Source of the DNA: Numida meleagris
Lineage: Eukaryota; Chordata; Aves; Galliformes; Numididae
Assembly: GCF_002078875.1 (NCBI RefSeq)
Contig: NC_034410.1
Location: 95,781,292-95,845,291 of the forward strand
DNA length: 64,000 nucleotides
Direction: 5' to 3'
Both the position numbers and the translations under genes were made by a program. Under the pieces are notes generated by a model that made no database searches, was not told the origin of the DNA, and saw nothing but the letters and a program-made list of their open reading frames with translations. Shown here in pieces: positions 22,801 to 33,461 of the stretch; position 1 is the stretch's first letter; the number at the start of each line of letters is the position of its first letter.

Positions 22801-25800
22801 TAAAATCCTTAGGGTTCAGCTTGTACAGATCAAATGTGATGTTAGCTACTCCCATTTTCTTCTTTTGTCTTGCAGGGACAACTCCATTTCTTGTCTAATT
22901 TAAAAAGAGAGAGACAGTTCATACCATAAACCAGGGAACTATAGAAAGACAATTGTTAATGGCACAGTTCTTTGGAGGCAACTCATTGAACTCTAGTCTT
23001 TGGAGTTAGTCTAAACAATCAGGACACTAAATTAAAAGGATGTTAGGTCCTTTCATTTAGGACCAAACACAGTACTGATCAGCAATCTCAGAGATGCTGC
23101 AAAGATTACTTGTTTCTCATGTGAAGAAAACACTTCCTGTGAAAACAGTCAAGTTCTCATTTCAAATCCTGGCTCAAAACACTTTTCCTTCTTGCTAAAA
23201 AGTAACAGTAAGAGGGGCCTACAGATCAGGCCTAGGTTTTAATACTGAATTTAAGAGGAAAAAAGGAGTATGAAAAGTTATCTTCAACCTGAAATCTAGC
23301 CTCTTACTAAAAGCAGCCTTTGCCCTCTTTCAGGATTGGGCCATTTGTTTCAAGAAGAAAAATAGTAAGCAAAACCCATGTTCATAGAGACATCTAGTGG
23401 ATACATGGGTTACCCTGTTCAGCACAGCCGGTTCAAGGTTCCTATCCTAGCAGCTGTCAATCTGCCTTATGATTGCTGTATGAAGCAATAAGGTTGTGTA
23501 AGACTGGGGCTTTTTATACTTGTCACCCCAGTGCTCAGACAACGCCATGATAAGTTAGTTGAAGTTAAACACTATGGTATGTCATTAGCCAGCAATTTTA
23601 TGCCTGGTGTACTTTGATAGCCTCTGAGCTCCTAGCTCCAGCAACTGCAACCCCATCAACAAAAGTTTTGTACACACAGTTGGGTATGCTTGGTAGCATA
23701 TGTTCATCTCCCATTAGCACACAGAACATCTGGATAAAGCATGACAGAGTTTGTGCTACCGTCCAGATGATACCTGAGAATAGAGGCACCACTTACACTT
23801 GTCCAGCTGCCATGCCAAACAGGACATAAGGCAGAGGAGAAAGGAGCAAGGTGGAGTCACACCCTGGTTGCAATTCCTTTTGTGCCCTTGGAGCTCAAGG
23901 CCAGATGTGGCAGGTCGATAATTCCTTGGCAAAGCTGCCCACACAACCTGCCCACACTGAAACAGCCCAAACAATGGGGCCACACGACTGAGCCATGCAC
24001 GTACAAACAAATAGTGGGCCTGCTAACAGCTAAGCTAGCTCTGCACCCGGTAGAAGAAATTTTGATACTAGCTTTCTAGTAACAATTATTTCACTGAAGA
24101 CACTTAGGAGTTTGACTATCTTATTAATGTACAGGTAGACTACTCCTTCACTAAACCAGACACAGAGTTTACATTTTTAGCAAACTAAAGCTAGGCAATC
24201 TTAATAGTTCTTACAAAATCTCAAAGCACAAAGATCAATGTTAGGTTTTGATGACAACATTTAGCTATTTGCAAGATTAAATACAGGCATTTTTCTCATC
24301 TTCCCTAAGTTATTATTGCAAACAAGACAAAACTTGTTTTGTACTGCTTAATTTGGGCATTTTCCCTTCTAAAATTAACTTAAGAGATCAAACTTTTAGC
24401 TTAGGGCAATCAAAGTCCTTATTTCTTGTGTTATACAACAGCTCAAGAATTAAGTTATTCCTGTGGCTCTTTAAAAATGAGAGATTTCGCCTATATTTTT
24501 TTTCCAGTTGTAACATTTCAGTTCATGGCAGATCCTTGTCAACAATTTACATCCAAGCGAGAGACAACAAATGGAGATGAATTCTCATCTGGAAAGGATT
24601 AACAGGGAATTGGTACCTTCCCTTCTTTAGGGAAAGCTTTCTTCCCCTTCTCTCCTGTTTCCAAGAATTTGAGAGCCACAGACCTCTTCCCATCCACTTC
24701 TCTTCAAGTAGGAGGGAGACAGCGAACACTTACTTGTGTCCATTTCTGCCCTTTCTCTAGAACCATGAAGTGTGTGTTATCATCCAGAGACTGAAAGAAC
24801 TCTTCTGAGTCCACAACTGTGCCATCTTCTTCCAAAACCAGAGTAACCATGCCAGCAGTTATAAGGAAGGCTTCCAAAGTCTGCAAAAAACAGCAGATGA
24901 TAGAATTCAAATGGCAGCCCCAGCAACAGGATTTTTTCCCATCCTTTAATACTTAGATTGCTTATCTGCTGCATTCTCTTGAACTTCCCCTCTAGTGATA
25001 TTTAGCAGAACACAGGTCTGTGGGTTGCCTTCCTGGAATACCGTACTTCAGAATAAATTTCAGCCAGAGTGGGAATGTTTGCTGTACCTTGCTGATGAGT
25101 TCTTGCAGGCTGCTTGCAACAATTCCTTTCCGGCTGCTTCTGGAGGCATTTGACACACGGAAAGGTCTCCCTGCAGGCATGAGAGGAGGGAACAGGGTCT
25201 GTTTTGTTACTGCTCCCACAGATGCTCCCACGGACACCAAAGATCTAAGACAAACAGAAGTTTGGTGTAATTATAAAAACACATCAAGTACTGTGAGAAG
25301 GAGGACCGTTGAGTTCAGTACATAAGCACATTAGAAGAGTAATTCAGAGGTCACGGCACACTTGCGGAGCTTGCTTTCAAAAGCAAATACTACACAGCCC
25401 TATAGGCAGTTGTCTCTGAACCCTCTCTTGCCAGTGACATTTGCAAACACTTCTCAGATGAAAAACATCTCACGCAGACAGGGGCCAAGTTGCTGCTCAG
25501 GTCGGCTGATGTCAAGGTTACAGCGAGGTCAACAGGTTTTAGCGCTATAGTGAATTAGAAAGGTAGCAGCTCTTACTGCATTCAGCCATAGACATTCTAT
25601 TTAACTGCAAGGTAAACACTCAGATGGTACACAAGACTAATTTTGACTAGTCATTTGAGAGTTTACTTTATGACGACTGAACATATTAGCCATATTCAAA
25701 ACACACAGAGCTGGAATTCAAGTGGAACTTCCCGATAGTTACACTCAACTTGCAAATCGCAAAGGTGTTTATAAATACCTACAGACCACAGAAATGCATT

Positions 25801-27949
25801 TTGCTCTGAAAATATCAAAATAAGGCTTATCCATGCCCTTATGTATCAATGGCGATGAAAATGAAGATCAAAGAAAATGAATAGATAGCACTGGAGAGAC
25901 TTGAAGAACTCAAACAGAATGCCAAAAATGGGCACCTGGAAGACTGATTTCCAGCAGAGTACGTGCCTTTTCCACATCTCTTATCTATATATCTGGTCTT
26001 CAGGCAGACTTCTGGGATACATGGAAAGTCATTATGGTGACTAGCTAGTGAGAGCTTCAGTCATTGACTTCTTTCTTGCTCTCATTCTAAACCACTGTTC
26101 CACAAGTCTTTGGGATATTACTTTTCTTCTGTATGTGACTGGATTTTGGTGTCCCCTGTCATTTGGGTGAACAAGTTTCATTCCTGGATTTCAGTGACAT
26201 GTACACTAAGGTGTTTCTCTTCCTCAAAAACTAATCAGCGTTACTGGAGCTTTTATTTATTTTTAAAGGAGGGGGATGTTCAAGTGTTATTTCTAGCTGA
26301 ACCTAATAGCTTCTAGGTAGTGCTGTCTGAGCACTGCCTCCTCTGGCTTTCACCAAATATACACATGGCATGAGAGAGCAGGTATGTGTGAGCACTCAGT
26401 AAGGGTTTTAGGAACCAGATTAAAAAGCTAAGCATTTCCCTCCTGGAGGAGGATCATGACCAGGGAGGAGGACACAATGACAACATAGAACCAATGATGG
26501 CATTAATTTCCTCTCCATAGAAGGAAAATGTGCTAGGACAGGGTGTGTGTTAATCTCTAGACTGACTACACGATCAGTGCCCCAACCACCCTGCCAGGCT
26601 GCAGGCAGCTCCCATCCTGAATCACTCCAGTCTTCTTGAGTACGAAGTGTGTCCATCTACCTCTGCGCCACTGGGCACCTACATGCTGGAAGAGCAATGC
26701 TCAAGATTCAAGAGACAACACTTTCAGAACTAGCATAGCCCATCCCCTCTTCACACATTTGAAAACTAGTGTGTAAATAGTCACTTAAGTAATATAATAT
26801 AGCAATACTGCCAAGATGTTTTTTTGTGAATACCAGTCCTGTTCTCTCTCATTGCTTAAGCACAGTTATTCTTTATACAAGACAAAGCATAAGGGAAAAA
26901 GCCAAATAACATCCCGATGCAGGAGGAAGAGCACTGGGGACACGGCTCAAGAGGACTTGAGCTCTTCTAGGAGCAAGGGTTCATCTCAAGCACCAGCAAA
27001 GCCAAATATGTGCCATGTTTGTAGCTCTGAAGAGCCTTCCTCAGGGCTCAAGAACCATGCAGGACCTTACACTGCTAATTCTATCAGAGGAAAGAAGTCA
27101 GAAAAAAATATGGGTTAATAAACCAGGACTTGTTTTTAGCTCCAAACTGCCACCTAACAGCAATCCAAGACTTAAGTAGGTCTTCAGTGTTGATGCCATC
27201 TCACCTACGTGCTCCAGCATTATGCAGTTTGCCTTGCAGAACTGCAACCAGCTGTTCCTGGGGACCTGAGGATGCTGCCCCAAGCACTCAGCGGAGCATC
27301 AGTGCTAGTGGGACAGATGAATTCATTTTGTGTTTTTTGTTGTTGTTGTTGTTGTTTTTTTTTGGAGGTGAAGCCAGGGATTAAAGCCTACCCTGAGCCC
27401 TGGACACTAATTTCTCTTGTTATCTCTATTTGCAGTATACCTCATAATGTTTGTCTTAGAACGTGGTGCAATGGTCTTCGGGTTCAGGAACATTGCACAA
27501 CACACATGGCTTCAGAATATGGCACAATCTGATTTGTAGGTTAGAGTTCACAGACAAACGACAGGGACAGCACCAGCAAAGCCCGAAAAAGAGCCAGAAA
27601 TCAGGCGAGAGACTTTGACTTCTATCAGATCACAGCCGGTTTCTCTGTTTCCCTGCTAAAACGTAAGGTCCCTGAAGAGGAGCTATTCCTAGGGCCGCTC
27701 GTGAGGTACGGCGCCGGATCTCCCCCCCAGGCAGCACACCTGAAATGCGAACTCAGACGCGGCACCGCTACCGCGCTGCCCTCCGGGACGAGCTAGAAAC
27801 ACACCCGCTGAGAAGGCGCCCTGCACCTGCATGGAGCCCCGAGCCCGGCACCGACACCCACTCCGGGCCGGCAGGGACACGGCCCCGGCCGCCGCCGCCA
27901 CCACCACTCACCTCAGCACCGAGCCCACGCAGTCCCGCGCCACCTCCAT
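19679..27949 (-). CDS. CIDEA: Cell death activator CIDE-A (lipid-droplet protein), complete, five coding exons
   Basis: CIDEA sits at lipid-droplet contact sites, drives lipid transfer and droplet enlargement, and is also linked to DFF45-type cell-death signalling. Five minus-strand exons (27912-27949, 25088-25244, 24734-24880, 22713-22894, 19679-19811) total 657 nt, i.e. 218 residues plus stop, against 219 as I recall for human. The N-terminus is MEVARDCVGSVLR. The CIDE-N domain spans about residues 39-112 (RPFRVSN, ASSLQELISK, LVLEEDGTVVDSEEFF, NTHFMVLEKGQKW). The CIDE-C domain spans about 118-200 (ITFDLYKLNPKDFIGCLNVK, YSVSYDIKC), with a basic run ARQKKK before it. A hydrophobic/amphipathic C-terminal stretch (VLQIISHIAQITGQFLLY) is the expected lipid-droplet-binding helix. 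All junctions are GT/AG and in frame. The gene is intact with no stop or frameshift. The start is the CpG-island ATG that matches the family N-terminus. Confidence 0.97.
20852..20872. repeat. T21 homopolymer in CIDEA intron 4
   Basis: A run of 21 T residues followed by gcag. On the gene strand it is a poly(A) stretch. Confidence 0.95.
22713..22894 (-). CDS. CIDEA: CIDEA coding exon 4 (CIDE-C domain)
   Basis: This exon is 182 nt and encodes TRNGVVPARQKKKMGVANIT, then FDLYKLNPKDFIGCLNVKAT and YSVSYDIKCMGAKSIL plus two bases. The acceptor is TTAAATTAG and the donor GTAAGT. The linker after CIDE-N is shorter than the one I recall for human. Confidence 0.96.
24734..24880 (-). CDS. CIDEA: CIDEA coding exon 3 (rest of the CIDE-N domain)
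   Basis: This exon is 147 nt, exactly 49 codons, and includes VTLVLEEDGTVVDSEEFF and HFMVLEKGQKWTQ. The acceptor is TTTTTTGCAG and the donor GTAAGT. Intron 2 is only 207 bp. Confidence 0.97.
25088..25244 (-). CDS. CIDEA: CIDEA coding exon 2 (start of the CIDE-N domain)
   Basis: This exon is 157 nt and encodes SLVSVGASVGAVTKQTLFPP, then GRPFRVSNASRSSRKG and ASSLQELISK. The acceptor is TTGTCTTAG and the donor GTACAG. Confidence 0.96.
27339..27362. repeat. (GTT)6 microsatellite with T-run in CIDEA intron 1
   Basis: Six GTT units followed by a T-run. Confidence 0.9.
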
Positions 27950-28115
27950 AGCCCAACCCGGCCGAGCCGAGCGGCAGCGCCCGCCGCCTGACTTAAGCGG
28001 GAGCGGACCGGCTCCGCCCCTCCAGCCGGCCCGGCCCAGGGGCGGCCCGGCAGGGACAGGAGCGCGACGTCCTTGCTGGTGTGGCACCCGTGGCCTTGGT
28101 GTGTGGTACCGATAG
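27690..28115. promoter_or_regulatory. CIDEA: CpG island at the CIDEA promoter and first exon
   Basis: A sharp rise in GC and CpG content surrounds the CIDEA ATG. Upstream on the minus strand there is a GGGGCGGAGC Sp1-like box at about 28013-28022 and a lone CTTAAG at about 27992-27997 that could act as a weak TATA substitute. No opposite-strand gene is evident. Confidence 0.8.
27912..27949 (-). CDS. CIDEA: CIDEA coding exon 1
   Basis: This exon is 38 nt: MEVARDCVGSVL plus two bases of an Arg codon, then donor GTGAGT within the CpG island. Intron 1 is 2667 bp. Confidence 0.93.
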
Positions 28116-29009
28116 AAGCGAGGCAAAACAGCGGAGATGGAAGGTGTTTCTCCTTAAGGCTTGCCTAGGGAAAGAGTGGGAACGATTTCTTGTTTCGCGT
28201 ACAACTGAGTGACAGCTAATAGAGCAACGGCGGGAGCCGATCTCATGTGAAGCCTTTAAGCATTAGAGCAAATCAACAGATTAAAGTGTTTCAGCTTCTG
28301 ATTTTAGAGCCTGGGAATAAGCTTATGGCTTGGATTAATGTATATAGTGGCTTCAGTAGAGGCATTTAGCCTTACTGGGGCTGAGGAGCAGCGACTTGTG
28401 GTTACAGAGCAGGTTCAAGTGCGTTATTTCCTTTTTTTTTCTTGGGCTGTGGGCACAGACACAGTATTTCTCAGCTCTGAAACCACATGAATAAAACCAG
28501 CATGGGATCCCCAGAGCTGGTGCTGCATGATGCAGGGCCAGCACATGGCCCAGCAGCCCCCTGTTACTGCTCATCAGAGCTGGTCGTGGATTACAGCCAG
28601 CTCACCCAGGGGCCCAGATCGCTCTCTGGCCCAGCCTGTGCAGCACAGAAGAACCACTCACCATATTTCTTTGCTTTCCAGTCTTCTTCAGCACTCAGCC
28701 AGACCTGGCTGGATGTCCTCAAGCCTCAGCTTTGGAACCCTTATCAGCTATAAAAGGATCCAAACCCTTCAACCCAGGGGTAATTGTCTGCTTTGCTTAT
28801 TTTAGTTGTTTTTTTTAAGCATCTCTTCCCAACCCAGAAGGAGTAAACTCTCCCCCCCCCAACCCCACAACAAAACTCAGACCAGCAGCCTTCCTGCTAT
28901 GAACTGAGCTCAGGCTTTTATCTCTTCCTCCTCAGGCTACTTAGGGCTTGCAGGTGTGAGTGTACCCTTCTCCAGTGTTAACCCCTTCTTTTCCTGTACT
29001 CTGCTGCAT

Positions 29010-29160
29010 GTAGCTTAGATTCGATACTAGGAGGAAATTCTCCACTCAGAGGGCGGTGAGGCGCTGGCACAGCTGCCCAGGGAAGCTGTGGGTGCCCCAT
29101 CCCTGGAGGCGCTCAAGGCCAGGTTGGATGGGGCCCTGGGCAGGTGAGCTGGTGGGTGAT
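29010..29160 (+). mobile_element. CR1 LINE fragment lacking its 3' end
   Basis: It reads 'gatactaggaggaaattctc', then 'gtgaggcgctggcacagctg' and 'gaggcgctcaaggccaggtt'. It stops after 'gtgagctggtgggtgat' without the usual terminal ~70 bp and octamers that the close relative at 36340-36560 retains. Confidence 0.9.
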
Positions 29161-30578
29161 CCTTGGCACAACCAAAATTATTTGTGCAAAGTGGGGCATT
29201 TATAAAGATGTTTTTTTTTCTTCCCCTAAACAAACAGCAATAAAGCCATCGGTTGGGGAAAATTTATGTGGGAGCTGTGCTCCACAGCACTGAGGTGTCT
29301 TGGAACACCAGCAAAGACATCATCATACAGATAAGATCCAGCGCATGTGCAATGCTAATTATATAGCTAAATTGTTTCTGATTAATATTGTCCATAAACA
29401 GCTGCAGCAAGTACCTTAGATTGGCCTGTCTGTCTCTCCTAGATAAGCAGTGGAAGGATTTACTCCATATCCCCCGTGGGGCCAGGTTCTGATTCCATGA
29501 TTTGATTTGCCCTGTTGGAGAAAAATCTCAGTACGTGATGCTGTGGTTTCTGGTGAGCTATCAAGAGGGCTTCTATTGCGTTGTTGCAAGTGCTTCCAGA
29601 GGACTGGGTGTGTTTACATTTCTAATTTAGCATGTAATTTTTACAAAGAAACATAATTGTGCTTTTAAGATGTAGTATGTTGGGCATGACTGTGGTACAG
29701 AAAATAGAGGAAATAACTACCTTATTTAAAACAAATCCTTTGGATTTGTTTCTGGCTAGTGAAAAGGATTAAGTTGAGAATGTGGCAGTACAACTGAAGT
29801 CATGAAATTGTAGAGTTCACATGTCTTTGGGGAAACAGTACAGAAGCAGTGCCCTTCAACAAAGGAGACATAAGGAGTCTCCCAGGACTGAGGGACAAGG
29901 CCATGTGGGATAAGTCTCAGGCTGAAGAAACTGTCATTTCCTTAAGGAAATATTATTGGTGGGATCAAGATATTATGATGGTGGAAAAGAAGAAGGAAAG
30001 GAAATGAAAAAGATCAAGTTGGTCAGACTGTGAACTGAAAATAAGGAATCAAGTAGAAAGCAGAAACCAATCTTGCTAAGGAAGAGTATGAAATGGTAGC
30101 AGGAGCTTTAGCTCAGGTAGGCCAAGGCAAAAAAATGAGATCTCGTCAAAAATAGACATGGTGAGATAACATTCAGAACAGGAACACTAGCTGTAAGGAA
30201 AACCAAGACAGAACCATTCCACTGTTTTAGTGGGAGAGAAAACCAGCTAGTCATAAGCTGAGGTAAGGAGACCAAAATACTCAGCAAGGTTGTGCTTAAG
30301 CCTTCACTGTAAACATTAATCACGCAGGGGACAAAGTACATGGCTGGTATGAAGGGAGTGAACACTGGAGGTGGAGTTCAATAAGCAATTGTGCTGATCG
30401 ATCCCACTGACAGCATTTCTGCCCAGCTGCCCCTTGGCTGGGTGCAGCAGCTGACGCCATACATATCACTTGTCCGCCCTGGTTCAAGTTGAACAAGTTT
30501 GCTTAACCCACTTCTCACAGTAATCATATTGCTATGAAAAAAGTCTGCATGTGCCATGTTTTACCAGCAGCAAGTTCA

Positions 30579-30745
30579 TGGAATCATAGAAACCTTAGAG
30601 TTGGAAGGAACCCTAAAAGGCCATCTAGTCTAACTCCCCTGCAATGAACAGGGGCACCTACAGCTACATTAGGTTGCTCAGAGCCCTTCCAGCCTGACCT
30701 TGAGTGTCTCCAGGGACATGCCCTCCCTGGGCATGCTGGTGAACA
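30579..30745 (-). mobile_element. CR1 LINE 3' fragment
   Basis: It reads 'atggaatcatagaaacctta', then 'gagttggaaggaaccctaaa' and 'ctgcaatgaacaggggcacc'. It belongs to the same subfamily as the copy upstream of TUBB6. Confidence 0.93.
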
Positions 30746-31611
30746 TGTAATATCAGAGCAGGTTTTCAAGAAAAGAGTTGACAAATCACAACAGGCTCAG
30801 AGGAAAGCAGGAGTGATGGGAGATCCAGAAAACGTGGTGTGTGGGCTGTATAGTTCGGGAAATAGGAAGAGTGGGTGGAGAGGTGAATCACAGGCTTCGG
30901 TCATGTCAGAGAGCGCTGCGAAGCATCGTGCATATTGCAGATTAACCCATAGGAATGGAGAATAAAGCTACACATTAGGAAACATTTTGACTGGGGGGAC
31001 TGTTAGGTGTGAGGATCAGTTCCCTGCTGAAGGTGTGCAGTCAGTCAGACACAAACTTTGCTTTGGGCAGCATTTAGATGACACAAGCGACAAATCAGGA
31101 GCCTGAGGATCAATTTGGACATTTCTTCTATTTCTCAAGGCTCTGATAAATTACGTGAGTGAGATCAATGTAAGGTATTTCTGTATCCTACCAACCTTGG
31201 TCTGAGAAGGGAGTGCAAGAAGTGAACAGATGTGTTTACAGCAGTGTTAGGAACAAAGGTAGCAGATTACAAGGGTCAGCTTAGATTTGCAAAAGCTGAC
31301 CTTTTGTGCAGCCTTTCTGCCCTTTCCTCTTTTTGCTAAGCGATCCTTTGGTCTGGTTTCTCAAGAAACGCTCCTGATACTGCCCTTAAGTAAACTTAAT
31401 TCCTTCTTATTGCTTTCATACAGACTCAGCTTTCTATTCTTCACTGTGCACACAAAATATCCATATTAATTTCTAAACTGCTTTTACTATTCAGTGGATT
31501 CCTACCTGCATTGCCCCTGGCTCTGGTTTATTTCTGCCAGGCTGTATGCGTGATATAGACATGGTTATATGATATAGACATTGCTCATTCTTAGTATTTG
31601 TGTTAACATCT

Positions 31612-31690
31612 ACTACACCGTCACTGAAAGCTTTTAACAGCGAATTAGACAAGCATCTGCCACAGAAGACTTAGGTACAGATGTTCACTT
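31612..31690 (+). mobile_element. Possible ancient CR1 fragment
   Basis: The wording 'cactgaaagcttttaacagc' and 'gaattagacaagcatctgcc' resembles old CR1 3' regions ('...agattagacaaacatctg'). It is strongly diverged. Confidence 0.4.
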
Positions 31691-33444
31691 TGAGATAAGA
31701 CTGTGCAGTATATGGTCTCATGATGTTACTTTTTACCATTTTCTGTAGTTTTCAAATCTCTGTTGATGAAGCCATAATGTGCAATGCCCAAGGGATCCAC
31801 AGGAGTCACAGGGTTTTTATTAGCTGTACAGGTGGGAATGAGGCTCCTCCTAAAGGTGATTTTGCTGCTTTGCAAGGCTATGCAAAAAAAGATGGAAATA
31901 TTTTTTGCACTAATTAAAATTGTTCGTAATTGCCTGGAAATGGTTCTGTGGTCTGCAAAGATTCCAATTTTAGAAGCCTCTTTTGATCAACAGACTAACC
32001 CTTTGCTTCAAGGAACCACATGGCCCAGAAAAATGCCCTTTATTAAGAGATTTCATGGGTGGGTATTTTGCTTTATTTTGTTCTTCTAAGTTGTCGATGA
32101 TTTTAACAATAGCATCAAGACAGTATTGATGGATGGGCACATGCCCTGTATGTGGGGAAAAAATACCCTCCTGAGAATATTTCAGTGGTGTGACATTCTT
32201 CAAATACATGCTTAAATGTAGGTTTTTTCTACGTAGATAGGGTGTTAAAATTGGAAGGTCAGGCTTTGCCCTGACCGCCCCCCTTAGCAGTGCTGTGGAT
32301 GTGAATGAATTCAGATATCTGTGGGCAGCATTTGGCTGAAACCTAACTCATGGGGGAGCTATACTATGACAGTACTAATGAAAAACAGAAATTTTGCCCA
32401 TGAGTTTTATTACTGGAGATAATGTACTAGATATTAATATTTATTTATTATTGGATTGCAAGGACACTCTGAAATGCTTTATTTTACATTTCAAAAGTTG
32501 CAACTTCCAGAAGATATAAGCTGTAAATAAGACTGAATCGCTAGTGGAAATACTTTTGTTTCTAACATCTCTACAGTTCAGTGATACTCCCTCTAGGAAG
32601 AAAAGTGAACCTTATTCAGAAAGAAACATGACTTTTTATTTTATAAGCTTTAAATTTTATTTTATAGGATTTTTCTCCACAAAACGAGAGGCTATCAAGC
32701 ATGGAAATGTCCCATGGTGTACAGCTGTGTTATGATTTTTATGGCAGACCTTGAAGAGCTTCAAGACTCCAGGCAACATTTCAGAGCTATTAATCCTCCA
32801 AACTCAACTGTGAGCTCCAGGTTTTCTAGTAGCTGCAATAATTAATTTTTTTAAAAGGATACTTTAAAATCTTCTTGGGTGAGGAATGTCTGTATTTTAC
32901 ATCTCAGATAGCGTGTTTTAAAAGTTTAATTAAAAATAACTTTTTTTTGTCTTTTCTTTCTGTCAAAATGTGTAAAGATTAAGGCAGCAGTAGCCAGACA
33001 ACTTAATGGGTGAGCTGAGGATCCCACTGCTTTCAAATCAATGTTTTCCAGCCTGTGGTGTGTTAACTTCCAAGCCTGATCAGTCGTTTTTAAGGGATGT
33101 ACAAACAGGCTCTAGGTTTCTTACACAGTAACCTACGCACTTGAAATTTCCAAAGCATCTCCACTAGAAAACTTTTAGGGACTGCAAATTGAAAAAGGTT
33201 GAGAAAAATATTGCTGTGACTTTGTGGTTTAATGATTTGCTTGGGTACCTTTAGTCTCTGGATACTAAGCTCTTGGTGAACTGCAGGAGCTCTCTGTCTC
33301 TCAGAAGCTCTCAGACCAAGTGTGTAGCCCACACCTGAATTGGGCAGAGAAATGACTTCTGACAGAGCTGACCTGCCTCTATACCCCTCACTGTAAAATA
33401 TCCACAGTTAGCCTTCAGGCTCTAACTGCTGTTCCTTTTCCTTC

Positions 33445-33461
33445 TTTTTTTTTTTTTTTTT
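33445..33461. repeat. T17 homopolymer
   Basis: A run of 17 T residues after cttc. Confidence 0.95.
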
